Shown here piece after piece: positions 1 through 8,100 of a DNA stretch of 64,000 nt. Positions within the stretch are counted from its first letter, which is position 1; each line of letters begins with the position of its first letter. A program made the position numbers and the translations under genes. The notes below the pieces were generated by a model. It was given only the letters and a program-made list of their open reading frames with translations. It had not been told where the DNA came from and ran no database searches. The DNA is from Endobugula sp047619205 (GTDB lineage: Bacteria > Pseudomonadota > Gammaproteobacteria > Pseudomonadales > Cellvibrionaceae), in NCBI GenBank assembly GCA_047619205.1, contig JBLHJR010000006.1, positions 1 to 64,000 on the forward strand. Direction: 5' to 3'.

Positions 1-266
1 TATTTATTGAAGATATCAGCCATCGTTACTATCCAGCTGGAGGCTATCGCTTTGTTTATGACAAGGTAATTCGGGGCGTCACCGCACTCTGTATTACTAA
101 GTATTTTGTAGATGACGGCTATCATGTCGATTGCATACCATTAAATAAAAATCTAGAACTGCCGCTTACATTTACTACGCTGCCAAACAAAGTAAAACTC
201 ACTAAAAATACGCTTAACGCTATACGAAAAAGACACCAAAAAAATTCTATAGTAAAAACAAAGTGA
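1..266 (+). CDS. Partial unknown protein, C-terminal end only
   Basis: An open frame (codons in phase with base 3) enters from the left edge and stops with TGA at 264-266, giving about 87 residues. It starts within ...EDISHRYYPAGGYRF and has a basic tail rich in Lys, Arg and Asn. I recognise no domain. It lies 80 bp upstream of and codirectional with the DUF3301 gene, so the two may be cotranscribed. The frame is supported mainly by its openness and lack of competing frames; the start is outside the window. Confidence 0.5.
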   Translation, partial: FIEDISHRYYPAGGYRFVYDKVIRGVTALCITKYFVDDGYHVDCIPLNKNLELPLTFTTLPNKVKLTKNTLNAIRKRHQKNSIVKTK

Positions 267-346
267 TCAGATGAGAAGTTATTTTTTCAAAAAAATTCTG
301 AACACTTCATCATTTATTCAGAAAACCTCAAGATAGCCGCGCTCTC

Positions 347-691
347 ATGAACATTTACGAACTTATTGCCACAAGCCCATTAATAGGCTTAGCCTACCTC
401 ATTTGGCAACATAACAACATTAGTATTATTGCACGCAACTCTGTTAAGCGATATTGCAAAGAGGCGGGAGTGCAACTATTAGATCAAAACATTATTTTAA
501 AACGGTTACGAATAAAAATTTCTCCGCACTCCTTATTTGCATTACAACGTCAATACGTATTTGAATTTTCTTCTATTGGCGATTATCGTTACAAAGGCAT
601 TATCCATTTATTAGGCAAACGTATAGAACGAATGGAATTAGAACCTTTTAAGACACTGGTGAATGCGGACACTGAAAATACAAGCGACTAA
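347..691 (+). CDS. DUF3301 domain-containing protein
   Basis: 114 residues. An N-terminal hydrophobic stretch (about residues 5-20) is followed by a basic segment and the CKEAGVQLLDQ pattern, then a beta-rich part with YVFEFSSIGDYRYKG. These are the conserved features I associate with DUF3301, a small single-pass inner-membrane protein family of gammaproteobacteria with no known function. Length is typical. It appears to follow the partial gene at the window edge in the same direction. No operator is evident. Confidence 0.8.
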   Translation: MNIYELIATSPLIGLAYLIWQHNNISIIARNSVKRYCKEAGVQLLDQNIILKRLRIKISPHSLFALQRQYVFEFSSIGDYRYKGIIHLLGKRIERMELEPFKTLVNADTENTSD

Positions 692-754
692 GCTGTTATC
701 GCTCCATTATTTTAACTATAAGAATAAGATTCCCTTCTATATCCCCATCATCAG

Positions 755-1054
755 TTAACTCTTTATATTTGCCGATATTGGCGTCACTACTTTTTCGTTA
801 CTACTAGTATCCGATAACGCATCCAATAAAACTTCTGGTTTACCTTTGCATGCTTTCGCCAAATTTTCACGATGTTTAGATAATAATATACCGATTGCTT
901 CACTAGCCTTTTCATCAATGCCCTTAATATTTGACTCGATTAATGCGGTAATATTCTCTGCTAGCTCTAGCATTTTATCGTGTTCTTCTGCCTCTTTTTT
1001 ATTTACAAACATACTTTCGTCTCGGTCACATTTCCACACTGCTATAACAGCCAT
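755..1054 (-). CDS. yebG: YebG family SOS-response protein
   Basis: 99 residues. The N-terminus (MAVIAVWKCDRDESMFVNKKEAEEHDKMLE, split here by description: a beta strand followed by the KKEA-x-x-HDKMLE helix) matches YebG, a small DNA-damage-inducible protein of unknown biochemical role in Enterobacteria and relatives. The C-terminal tail (about residues 80-99) is low-complexity, as is usual. The ATG (1052-1054) is preceded on the coding strand by AGGGG. A near-consensus LexA box lies 20-39 bp upstream, so LexA repression is very likely. It appears monocistronic. Confidence 0.9.
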   Translation of the reverse strand: MAVIAVWKCDRDESMFVNKKEAEEHDKMLELAENITALIESNIKGIDEKASEAIGILLSKHRENLAKACKGKPEVLLDALSDTSSNEKVVTPISANIKS

Positions 1055-1055
1055 A

Positions 1056-1111
1056 ATTTACCCCTTGATATAATACTGTATTTTTATACAGTATTATATC
1101 AAGGGGTAAAT
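1056..1111. repeat. Perfect 25-bp inverted repeat around the yebG operator
   Basis: Bases 1056-1080 and 1087-1111 are exact reverse complements with a 6-base loop (TTTTTA). The arms contain the LexA half-sites, the yebG Shine-Dalgarno and bases up to the start codon, so the other strand carries a mirror copy of the same signals. Confidence 0.95.
1074..1093. promoter_or_regulatory. LexA box (SOS operator) of yebG
   Basis: TACTGTATTTTTATACAGTA fits the gammaproteobacterial LexA consensus CTGT-N8-ACAG with the flanking TA pairs also conserved. It ends 20 bp upstream of the yebG ATG, an ideal position for repression. It also faces a 13-codon frame on the plus strand (ATG at 1110). Confidence 0.92.
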
Positions 1112-1179
1112 GTCAATCACTATTTTGGCATTCTTAGTAATGAGGAAATAAATAATGTATTAGCGGAGAGCGCGCGAGG

Positions 1180-1665
1180 TTAATTATCGTCTGCTAATTT
1201 AAGCTCATAATTTGATACCAAGCGATGAGTTAGTACCATACTAGTAATAACAGACATAGCAAAAAACAATAAACCTATATGGGCTTTAACGCTGGCCAGA
1301 CCACCCAGCTTTAATGTTGCTGCCAAGATGGCAATTAAGAAAACATCCGCCATCGACCACTTACCAATAACAATGAGGTTTTTAACCAGTGATAATTGAT
1401 GATCAGGCACTAGAGGCCGGTGATTGATTTTCCATAACAAAAGAAATTTATACAGTGGAACAAGCACACTGAAGATAAGAATAACAATGGCTAAAAAAAT
1501 TTCACCTTGTTTAGCCAACTGAATAATTCCCGCTAATAGAGAAAAAGAATCCTTTAAGATAATAAATTTTTCTAGCGAGAACATAGGTAGACTTATACCC
1601 AGAATAAATAGGCTCAATGCAAATAGCCACAACAGCTTATCCGTAGTATTTTTTTCTAAACTCAC
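1180..1665 (-). CDS. PqiA-like (paraquat-inducible protein A family) membrane protein
   Basis: 161 residues with four predicted membrane helices (about 11-31, 58-78, 104-124, 128-148). The GKWSMADVFLIAIL signature in the third helix region is the hallmark of the PqiA/DUF-type paraquat-inducible protein A domain, which is linked to lipid transport with MCE proteins. This is a single-domain version; E. coli PqiA has two such units. The start is GTG at 1663-1665, chosen because AGGGGAAG lies just upstream. There is no adjacent pqiB, so its partner is not evident here. Confidence 0.82.
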   Translation of the reverse strand: MSLEKNTTDKLLWLFALSLFILGISLPMFSLEKFIILKDSFSLLAGIIQLAKQGEIFLAIVILIFSVLVPLYKFLLLWKINHRPLVPDHQLSLVKNLIVIGKWSMADVFLIAILAATLKLGGLASVKAHIGLLFFAMSVITSMVLTHRLVSNYELKLADDN

Positions 1666-1761
1666 TGCTTCCCCTGAACCGATATAGTGACATTAATTAT
1701 CTTAACATCCAACCAAACACCTATGCAGGCACTTGCTAAGAATCTCAATCGTTTACATCAA

Positions 1762-2514
1762 CTATCCACTCTGCCATTTTTTCAACTGTAAACAAATGCC
1801 CGCAAACAACGTATTTTTATCGTTAGGTAGTTGTTTATCTTCAGTCATTAATAATCGCCGGCTATTAGCAATAGCATCCCATTTGAGCTTAGTAAGAGTC
1901 CAATGTTCATCTCTAGGTGGCTGAAGACCAATATAACTCAGCTTAAGCGTGTCCTTATCTTCGGCCCATAGATGTAACGCTGGCGGGTGTTTAGTTACAT
2001 TGGCTTGCGACCATTGCAGGTGTAAACGCGAGGGCGTATCGATACTTTTGCCATAAACGCTAATAACAAATTGAATCTCTTTTTCTGCGTCATGGTAAGC
2101 CGACATAGTAGCCAAGTAACTAGGGCCAGTCGCTACAATTAACGTAGTGGGAACACTAAACCACAGCATAAATGCCAACATTAATGAGGCTGCCGCACTA
2201 AAACCTGTTGCCGCTTTCCATGAAAATATATTAACCCAAATACTGCTGGAAGTTTTCTTCTCTGACATTGTCGCTTGATCAATAGCACGCCAAATTTGAT
2301 GCCGTTTTTTTATTGTTAACTCGACGGCTGGTAGCTGTGCATGCAAAACAGCAAACTCATCCGCCCAGTTTGCGACTGCTCGCTCTAGCTCTGGGGTGGT
2401 TGCCATTAATTTTTCTGTGCGTGTACGCACTCGTGATGTCATCACACCAAGCACATACTGACTGGCAATATGCGCATATATTTTTGGTTGCTGGTACCTT
2501 AAGCAGCGAGACAT
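1762..2514 (-). CDS. Anti-sigma factor (RskA-like, membrane-anchored)
   Basis: 250 residues from ATG 2512-2514, chosen because GGAG sits 8 bases upstream; an earlier in-frame codon at 2547 has no such site. The cytoplasmic N-terminal region (1-90) carries a degenerate zinc-less anti-sigma fold, followed by one membrane segment (about 95-115, rich in Ala/Leu/Phe) and a periplasmic RskA-like domain. It overlaps the 3' end of the ECF sigma gene by 16 bp, so the two are translationally coupled and almost certainly a sigma/anti-sigma pair. I assign the RskA family from layout and length; sequence similarity is only moderate. Confidence 0.8.
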   Translation of the reverse strand: MSRCLRYQQPKIYAHIASQYVLGVMTSRVRTRTEKLMATTPELERAVANWADEFAVLHAQLPAVELTIKKRHQIWRAIDQATMSEKKTSSSIWVNIFSWKAATGFSAAASLMLAFMLWFSVPTTLIVATGPSYLATMSAYHDAEKEIQFVISVYGKSIDTPSRLHLQWSQANVTKHPPALHLWAEDKDTLKLSYIGLQPPRDEHWTLTKLKWDAIANSRRLLMTEDKQLPNDKNTLFAGICLQLKKWQSG

Positions 2515-3071
2515 TGTTTTAACTCCTGCAATCCACGACGTATCCAAGCTTTTACAGTGCCAAGCGGCTCAGACATTTCTTCACTTAATTCACTATGACT
2601 ATAACCTTGCACGCAACTCATCAATATCGCTTGCTGGGAGCGGGGCTTTAATTGCGCTAAGCACTGCCCAATCCAATGCCTATCAGAAAGATCATTAACC
2701 TCAGTCAACTGGTTTAATAGCTCGGGATATGTATCCGTAGAATCCTGTGGATGCGCCTGTAAACTGCGTAAGCGATCAACAGCACGATTACGTGCAAGTA
2801 CGCAGATCCAACCCCATGCACTACCACTACCGGTATATTTTCCTGCCTGTTGCCATACGGCTATAAATACCTCTTGCAAGACATCTTCCGCTTCATGCTT
2901 ATTCTTTACTATCCGAACAATAAGTCCTAATAGCTTTGTTGAACTTAAGTCATAGAGATTTTTTAACGCGTGTTTATCCTGTCGCTGAATGCGATAAAGT
3001 AATGAGTTTGTTTCTGTAAGCCAATTAATATCTGTCACTAAATTTTTTACCCTACTGAACAATCTGATCAT
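2499..3071 (-). CDS. ECF-family RNA polymerase sigma factor
   Basis: 190 residues. Region 2 spans about 28-100 with the DVLQEVFIAVWQ helix (63-73) and the region-4 helix-turn-helix spans about 135-186, including YSHSELSEEMSEPLGTVK. No region 3 is present, typical of ECF factors. It sits between a secreted COG4315 protein gene and an anti-sigma gene, all read in one direction. The arrangement resembles SigK/RskA-type modules. The exact start is uncertain because the upstream Shine-Dalgarno is weak. Confidence 0.9.
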   Translation of the reverse strand: MIRLFSRVKNLVTDINWLTETNSLLYRIQRQDKHALKNLYDLSSTKLLGLIVRIVKNKHEAEDVLQEVFIAVWQQAGKYTGSGSAWGWICVLARNRAVDRLRSLQAHPQDSTDTYPELLNQLTEVNDLSDRHWIGQCLAQLKPRSQQAILMSCVQGYSHSELSEEMSEPLGTVKAWIRRGLQELKQCLAA

Positions 3072-3089
3072 TGATAAGATGAGAGATCA

Positions 3090-3116
3090 TTCAGAAGAGG
3101 CTAAGCCCCTCCTGAA
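3090..3116. promoter_or_regulatory. Stem-loop between the COG4315 gene and the sigma gene
   Basis: TTCAGAAGAGGC (3090-3101) and GCCCCTCCTGAA (3105-3116) form a 12-bp stem with two positions that become G-U pairs in the minus-strand RNA, with a 3-base loop. It has no following U tract, so an RNA processing or attenuation site is more likely than a full terminator. Confidence 0.6.
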
Positions 3117-3124
3117 CATCCGTT

Positions 3125-3496
3125 TTAGTAGCCGTGCTTAGCTTTCTTTTTCGCTTTCTCAGCCGTATGCCAAACGCCACCGACGCCATTACCCGTTGTA
3201 TCACCCGCTTTACTGTCGCCTACCCAAGTATATAGCGGCTGGTTGTTATAGGTCCATTGTTGTGCACCATCTTTACGCGTCGTTAACCCCCAAGGTTTAT
3301 TGACTGTTGCACCTTGCTTCGCTATATGCGGTGGCCATTTTACTGCACAGCCACCATAGCAGTTAGATGCTCCATCTGCGTCTTTATCAAAGGTATACAG
3401 TGTCATACCTGATGAGTTAGTCAGTATTTTCCCATGATGATCTGCTGCTGCTGACATAGCGATAAAAAGTGAAAGTGCAATAAATAATGTTTTCAT
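3125..3496 (-). CDS. Secreted COG4315 family protein with Yx(FWY)xxD motifs
   Basis: 123 residues with a clear signal peptide (cleavage near A18). Two copies of the Yx(FWY)xxD motif are present: YTFDKD (34-39) and YTWVGD (89-94), with a CYGGC cysteine pair (46-50) and WPP following. These define a family of small periplasmic proteins or lipoproteins of unknown function. The tail is Lys-rich. It is the first gene of the ECF sigma/anti-sigma group, which suggests that it is a target or part of the stress response controlled by that sigma factor. Confidence 0.85.
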   Translation of the reverse strand: MKTLFIALSLFIAMSAAADHHGKILTNSSGMTLYTFDKDADGASNCYGGCAVKWPPHIAKQGATVNKPWGLTTRKDGAQQWTYNNQPLYTWVGDSKAGDTTGNGVGGVWHTAEKAKKKAKHGY

Positions 3497-3513
3497 AGTC
3501 GTTTTTCCGTAGT

Positions 3514-3539
3514 AGTTATGTTTTTGGTGTTACATAACT
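3514..3539. repeat. Short inverted repeat upstream of the COG4315 gene
   Basis: AGTTATG (3514-3520) and CATAACT (3533-3539) are perfect 7-bp arms around 12 bases. It lies between the candidate ECF promoter and the start codon and could be a 5' untranslated hairpin or protein site. Confidence 0.4.
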
Positions 3540-3542
3540 AAA

Positions 3543-3569
3543 GACGAAGCTAAGAGATCAATTGGATGC
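3543..3569 (-). promoter_or_regulatory. Candidate ECF-type promoter for the COG4315-sigma-anti-sigma operon
   Basis: On the minus strand CATCC (3564-3568) is followed after 17 bases by CGTC (3543-3546), a spacing and -10 core typical of ECF promoters. The placement about 50 bp upstream of the first gene fits autoregulation. This is pattern inference only. Confidence 0.4.
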
Positions 3570-3659
3570 AAAAATAATTTATTTATTTTTGCTTAGCGGA
3601 AATTGAAGAAAATTTAAGATTCTACCTGATTAAACACCTCTCAGAGCGAGTGGTTATTT

Positions 3660-4163
3660 TTAGAATCCCAGTAATTCAACAACTGCACCTTCTAGCTTTT
3701 CTAAAGCTGGAATGGTTGCAAATTCATCATTAACCATGACATTAAAATCATCATAAGGCTTCAGCATTGTTGCTGCATCTTCTTTGATGAGCTCAGGCGT
3801 TACCCGACTAAGCCGAGGAATGCCTTGTGTAGGAAAACACAAAAAAGGCAGTTTTGCACTGACACCCGTATTATTAAGTATCGTCATTTGGCTAGTTAGC
3901 TGGAGAGCCGGAATAGCATTACCATTGATGGCTTCATAAGAGACCATCGGCACCATAACACCGCGCCACAATACATGACCTAAAAACCATCCGGGCAATT
4001 CATTAATCTGTGTATCGCGCATTTGTGGTTTTTTATAAGGCAGCATTTCCGCAACCGATACCGTAGGTAAGATAAGCTGACCATTGGCAACAGGAATAAG
4101 TAAACTAGGAATTTGATTACTAACTGTCTTTGCCTTTGTTGGCATGGTGTTCATCATATTCAT
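3660..4163 (-). CDS. chpC: ChpC, CheW-like chemotaxis coupling protein of the Pil-Chp system
   Basis: 167 residues forming a single CheW-like domain. Visible features are the LIPVANGQLILPTVSVAEMLPY beta hairpin region (about 21-42), LPGWFLGHVLWRGVMVPM (about 55-72) and a C-terminal VVELLGF strand. It is the last gene of the pilG-chpC cluster and is separated by 5 bp from chpB, so cotranscription is expected. In P. aeruginosa ChpC is the accessory CheW thought to link further receptors to ChpA. ATG 4163 is supported by an AGGT six bases upstream. Confidence 0.85.
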   Translation of the reverse strand: MNMMNTMPTKAKTVSNQIPSLLIPVANGQLILPTVSVAEMLPYKKPQMRDTQINELPGWFLGHVLWRGVMVPMVSYEAINGNAIPALQLTSQMTILNNTGVSAKLPFLCFPTQGIPRLSRVTPELIKEDAATMLKPYDDFNVMVNDEFATIPALEKLEGAVVELLGF

Positions 4164-4168
4164 ATTAC

Positions 4169-5125
4169 CTATCGACTAGCTTTTTTTATTAATGCTTTTA
4201 AGTGTATTGCCAAACTCTCTGGCGTATCAATCTTCTTTACATAGCCAGTATTAATGGCTTCTTGTGGCATAGAGGCCACCACACAACTCGCAATAGACTG
4301 CGCCCATACTTGGCCACCCTGAAGTGACATCAAACGACAACCCACCACGCCATCATCGCCCATGCCGGTAAAAAAAATGACGCCTGCATATTCACCATAA
4401 ACACGAGCCACATTGGCGACAACATGATCGATTGATGGCTTATAGATACCTCGCCATTGACGATCCTGATAGAGCACCATGGAACCATTTTCCTGTAACT
4501 CTATTACATTGTCTGCTGGCACCACCACGACACTATTGCGACACACAATATCACCGTGGGTAGCAACAAAGCTGTGGTAATGGCTATCTCGCGCTATTTT
4601 TTCACATAGCACCTGACATTGTGTCTGATCAATATGCTGTACATAAAGAAAACCAAGGTCGAGATCATTATCCATCGCATCTAAAAAACGCTTAACGGTT
4701 TCTGGGCCGCCCGTTGAGGCCGCAATCACCCAAACATTTTTTGCTTTTATTTTGTTTTGCTTACTGAGCTGTATTTGGCCTTCAAGGTTAAGCAGTTTAA
4801 CTTTCAACTGTCGCGTCCAAGAACTATAATCGGCTTCTGCCGCATTATGCGTATTGCCCTCACTAAAAATAACCGGCTTATCTATATCGTATAACCATTG
4901 TTGAAAAGCTTGCTCCGCCGTCCCCGCACCTAAACGTTCAACATCCACAACAATGACCCAAGCATCAATATCGAGAGTTTGTCTTTGTAAATCCTCCTTA
5001 CCCTCCATAACATCGTTAATTAACAGGCAATTAGGCGACCGGTAACCACTTTTTTCTACTTCAGCTTTAAGATAATGCAGCTGAGCCAGTGTTTCGCTCA
5101 CTACGCCTATTTTTAACGAATTCAT
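4169..5125 (-). CDS. chpB: ChpB, CheB-type receptor methylesterase of the Pil-Chp system
   Basis: 318 residues. The C-terminal half is a CheB catalytic domain with the triad visible: Ser137 in ASTGGPE, His164 in YVQHID and Asp258 in FFTGMGDDG. The N-terminal 115 residues resemble a receiver fold in layout (GVVSETLAQLHYLKAEVEKSGY) but lack the acidic pocket and phospho-Asp pattern, as in P. aeruginosa ChpB. It should demethylate or deamidate PilJ, opposing PilK. Its place between chpA and chpC fits. Confidence 0.9.
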   Translation of the reverse strand: MNSLKIGVVSETLAQLHYLKAEVEKSGYRSPNCLLINDVMEGKEDLQRQTLDIDAWVIVVDVERLGAGTAEQAFQQWLYDIDKPVIFSEGNTHNAAEADYSSWTRQLKVKLLNLEGQIQLSKQNKIKAKNVWVIAASTGGPETVKRFLDAMDNDLDLGFLYVQHIDQTQCQVLCEKIARDSHYHSFVATHGDIVCRNSVVVVPADNVIELQENGSMVLYQDRQWRGIYKPSIDHVVANVARVYGEYAGVIFFTGMGDDGVVGCRLMSLQGGQVWAQSIASCVVASMPQEAINTGYVKKIDTPESLAIHLKALIKKASR

Positions 5126-5152
5126 GCACAGTGACTCATCAATCGAACCCTT

Positions 5153-8100
5153 TTATACGCTAGTCAATCCATTAGTAATCGTCAGTAGCTGACTAATATT
5201 TTTCAGCAATTGATCTTCTTGGAAAGGCTTGCCCATATATTCATTAGCACCCGCCGCTAAACCGGTTTGACGATGCTTTTCTCCTGTTCGTGAAGTAATC
5301 ATAATAATAGGCAAGTCCGCTGTGCGTGAGCTGCTACGCACGCGTTTCGCCACTTCAAAGCCATCCATACGCGGCATTTCAATATCGAGTAGCATTAAAT
5401 CTGGGGAATGATCTTGCAACGTCGCGATAGCATCAACACCATCTTTTGCCGTAATTACATCAAAACCTTCACGCTCTAGAAAACGTGTCGTCACTTTACG
5501 CACGGTGACCGAATCATCGACAACCATAATTAAAGGGTTACGTACTGAGGCCTGCTGCTGAGGCACATCGGTAGCCAATAGTGTCTGCGAGTGAGATAGC
5601 GCATATTGCTGACGAATCATCGCATAGACATCCAGAATCACCACGACATGCCCATCACCCATAATAGTGGCACCCGATAAGCCTTGTACGGAACTAAACT
5701 GCGCACCTAATGTTTTCACCACAATTTCACGACTGCCTTGCAATGAATCAACCTGAATCGCAACAGAGTGATCAGTACTACGAACTAATAATACTGGCAC
5801 GGGTAATACATGCCCCTCGACTTTTGGCGGTGCACTTTTATCCAACAAAGTGCCTAAGTACTGTAGTTGGTATTCGTTGTCTGCGTAGCTAAAGCGACTA
5901 TCTGGGTCGCTATAATAGCCAGCCAACTCATCGGCTGGGACACGAGCAATACCCGCTATGGCTGTTAGCGGTATGGCATATCTGTCATCGCCCATGGTAA
6001 TCATTAAGGCTCGGTTTACAGAAAGCGTGAAGGGTAAGCGGACGATGAATTGCGTGCCACGACCTTCTTCAGATTGTATCTCAACGCTACCTCCAAGCTG
6101 TTTAATTTCACTGCTGACCACATCCATGCCCACACCACGACCCGAGATTTGCGTAACGGTTTCCGCCGTTGAAAAACCTGCATGAAAAATAAATTGCAAA
6201 ATCTCTTGATCACTTAGTTCAGCATCGCGATTCATGAGTTGCCGCTCAATCGCTTTTTCACGAATACGATCAATATTCATCCCCGCACCATCATCAGTGA
6301 GGTAGAGCAAGACGTTCCCACCTTCTCGACCTAGAGACAAACTAATACGCCCGGAACTAGGCTTACCTTTCTCTTCACGCACAGTGGTATCTTCAATACC
6401 GTGGTCGACGGCATTACGTAGCATATGCTCTAATGGAGCCACAATACGCTCCATCATGTTTCGATCTAGTTCACCTTCCGGATTAGTAAACTCAAAGTTT
6501 ACATCCTTACCCAACTCTGTGGCTATTTGGCGAACAATACGGCGTAAGCGCGGCACGATTCGCGAGAAAGGTACCATACGAGAACGCATTAAACCTTCTT
6601 GTAGCTCAGTATTAATACGCGATTGTTGCAATAAGACGGTTTCAGCATCGCGTGCCTTATTCGATAAGGTGAACTTTAAATCTTGTAAATCGGAGGCAGA
6701 TTCCGTTAAAGAACGGGATAATTGCTGCAATTGTGAATAGCGGTCCATCTCCAACGGATCAAAATCCTCGCGTTCGCTTAACTGCTCTTGACGAAAGATC
6801 ACTTGCGCTTCCGTTTCTATATCTAATCGACGTAGTTGTTCTTGCAAACGCCCGACAGTATCATCCATTTCATTTAACGAAGAGCCCATATCACTCATTT
6901 GCTCTTCCATGCGACCACGACTAATAGATGTCTCACCCGCAAGGTTAACCAGCTCCTCCATCAAGTCTGCTGACACCTTAACTGTTTCTTGTGGGGCAGG
7001 TCGGCGGGCAGTATTAGCATTAGGGCTTAGTTCAATATTTCCACGTGTTTCTGTCTGATTGACGGGTGCCACTGAATTTGGTGAGAACGACACGATATTC
7101 GTATTTTCATTAGCACTTAATTCAGCGGAAGGAACATGCGTTTCAACCACTGCATCATGATGACTTATATTGGGCTGAATGCTTTCTGACTCTTTAGGAT
7201 ATTGTGGAGACTCATTGCTGGGCATCACCACTTCATCGTCTATTACTGTAGTCACTCTGGGGGCAACAAAATCAGTATGAATGGAGTCATCATCTATAGA
7301 TGCTACTGTTTCAAGCTCAATACCCGCAACTGTTTCATCCGCATTGGAAACTTCATCATTTGCAACATTATTCGACGTAATTGATTCTGGCAAACTAGCA
7401 GGGGTATCTAAGGCATCAACATTTTGAATTAATTGGTCCTGATATTGATGAATGACAGTTATCACATTAGCGGATGACTCACCCCTTGACTGACCAATCA
7501 AATATGATTCAAAATCATGTGCCAGATCACCTAAAATTTTCAAACCTGCCAGTCGTGCACCACCCTTGAAGGTGTGCAGTACCCGTTGGATACCCGCATT
7601 ACTGGATTGCGCATCTTCGCCGTCTTCCCAAGCGTGGATAATCTCGTCGATATCCTCAATAAGCTCAGCAGCTTCCTCCATAAAAATCTCAACAATCTCT
7701 TCATCGACTTCTTCATATAAACTATCGCCAACAAAACTACTCATATATTTTTTAGAAGTGTCAATATTGGCATCACTACTACCAACATTTATAATTACGT
7801 TTTCTTGCTCATTTTTATTAATAGATAATGCATTTAATTGCTGCAGTAACTCTTCATTGATATCCGGCAAGTCTTGCCCGCCCGCGATCGCATCAATAAT
7901 ATCGAGAAGACTATAATGCGCATCTATAAGTACATCATATAAATGATCACTTGCCTGCACCTGACCTTCTATTAAATATTGGTACTGTGTATAAAGGGCA
8001 TTACTTAACTGAATCATAGAGCCAAGATTCGCCCGCTCTGCCCCATCCTGTACCTTAGCCAACTCTACCGCAACAGGCTGCCAATCCTCTGCTGAGGCAG

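Noticed and set aside
980..1183. Plus-strand frame ending in ...NEEINNVLAESARG through the yebG operator
   Set aside because: It runs antisense through yebG and the palindrome; no start signal or family is evident.
6384..6740. 118-codon frame opposite chpA, and several similar ones
   Set aside because: They are antisense shadows of a clearly coding strand with strong domain evidence.
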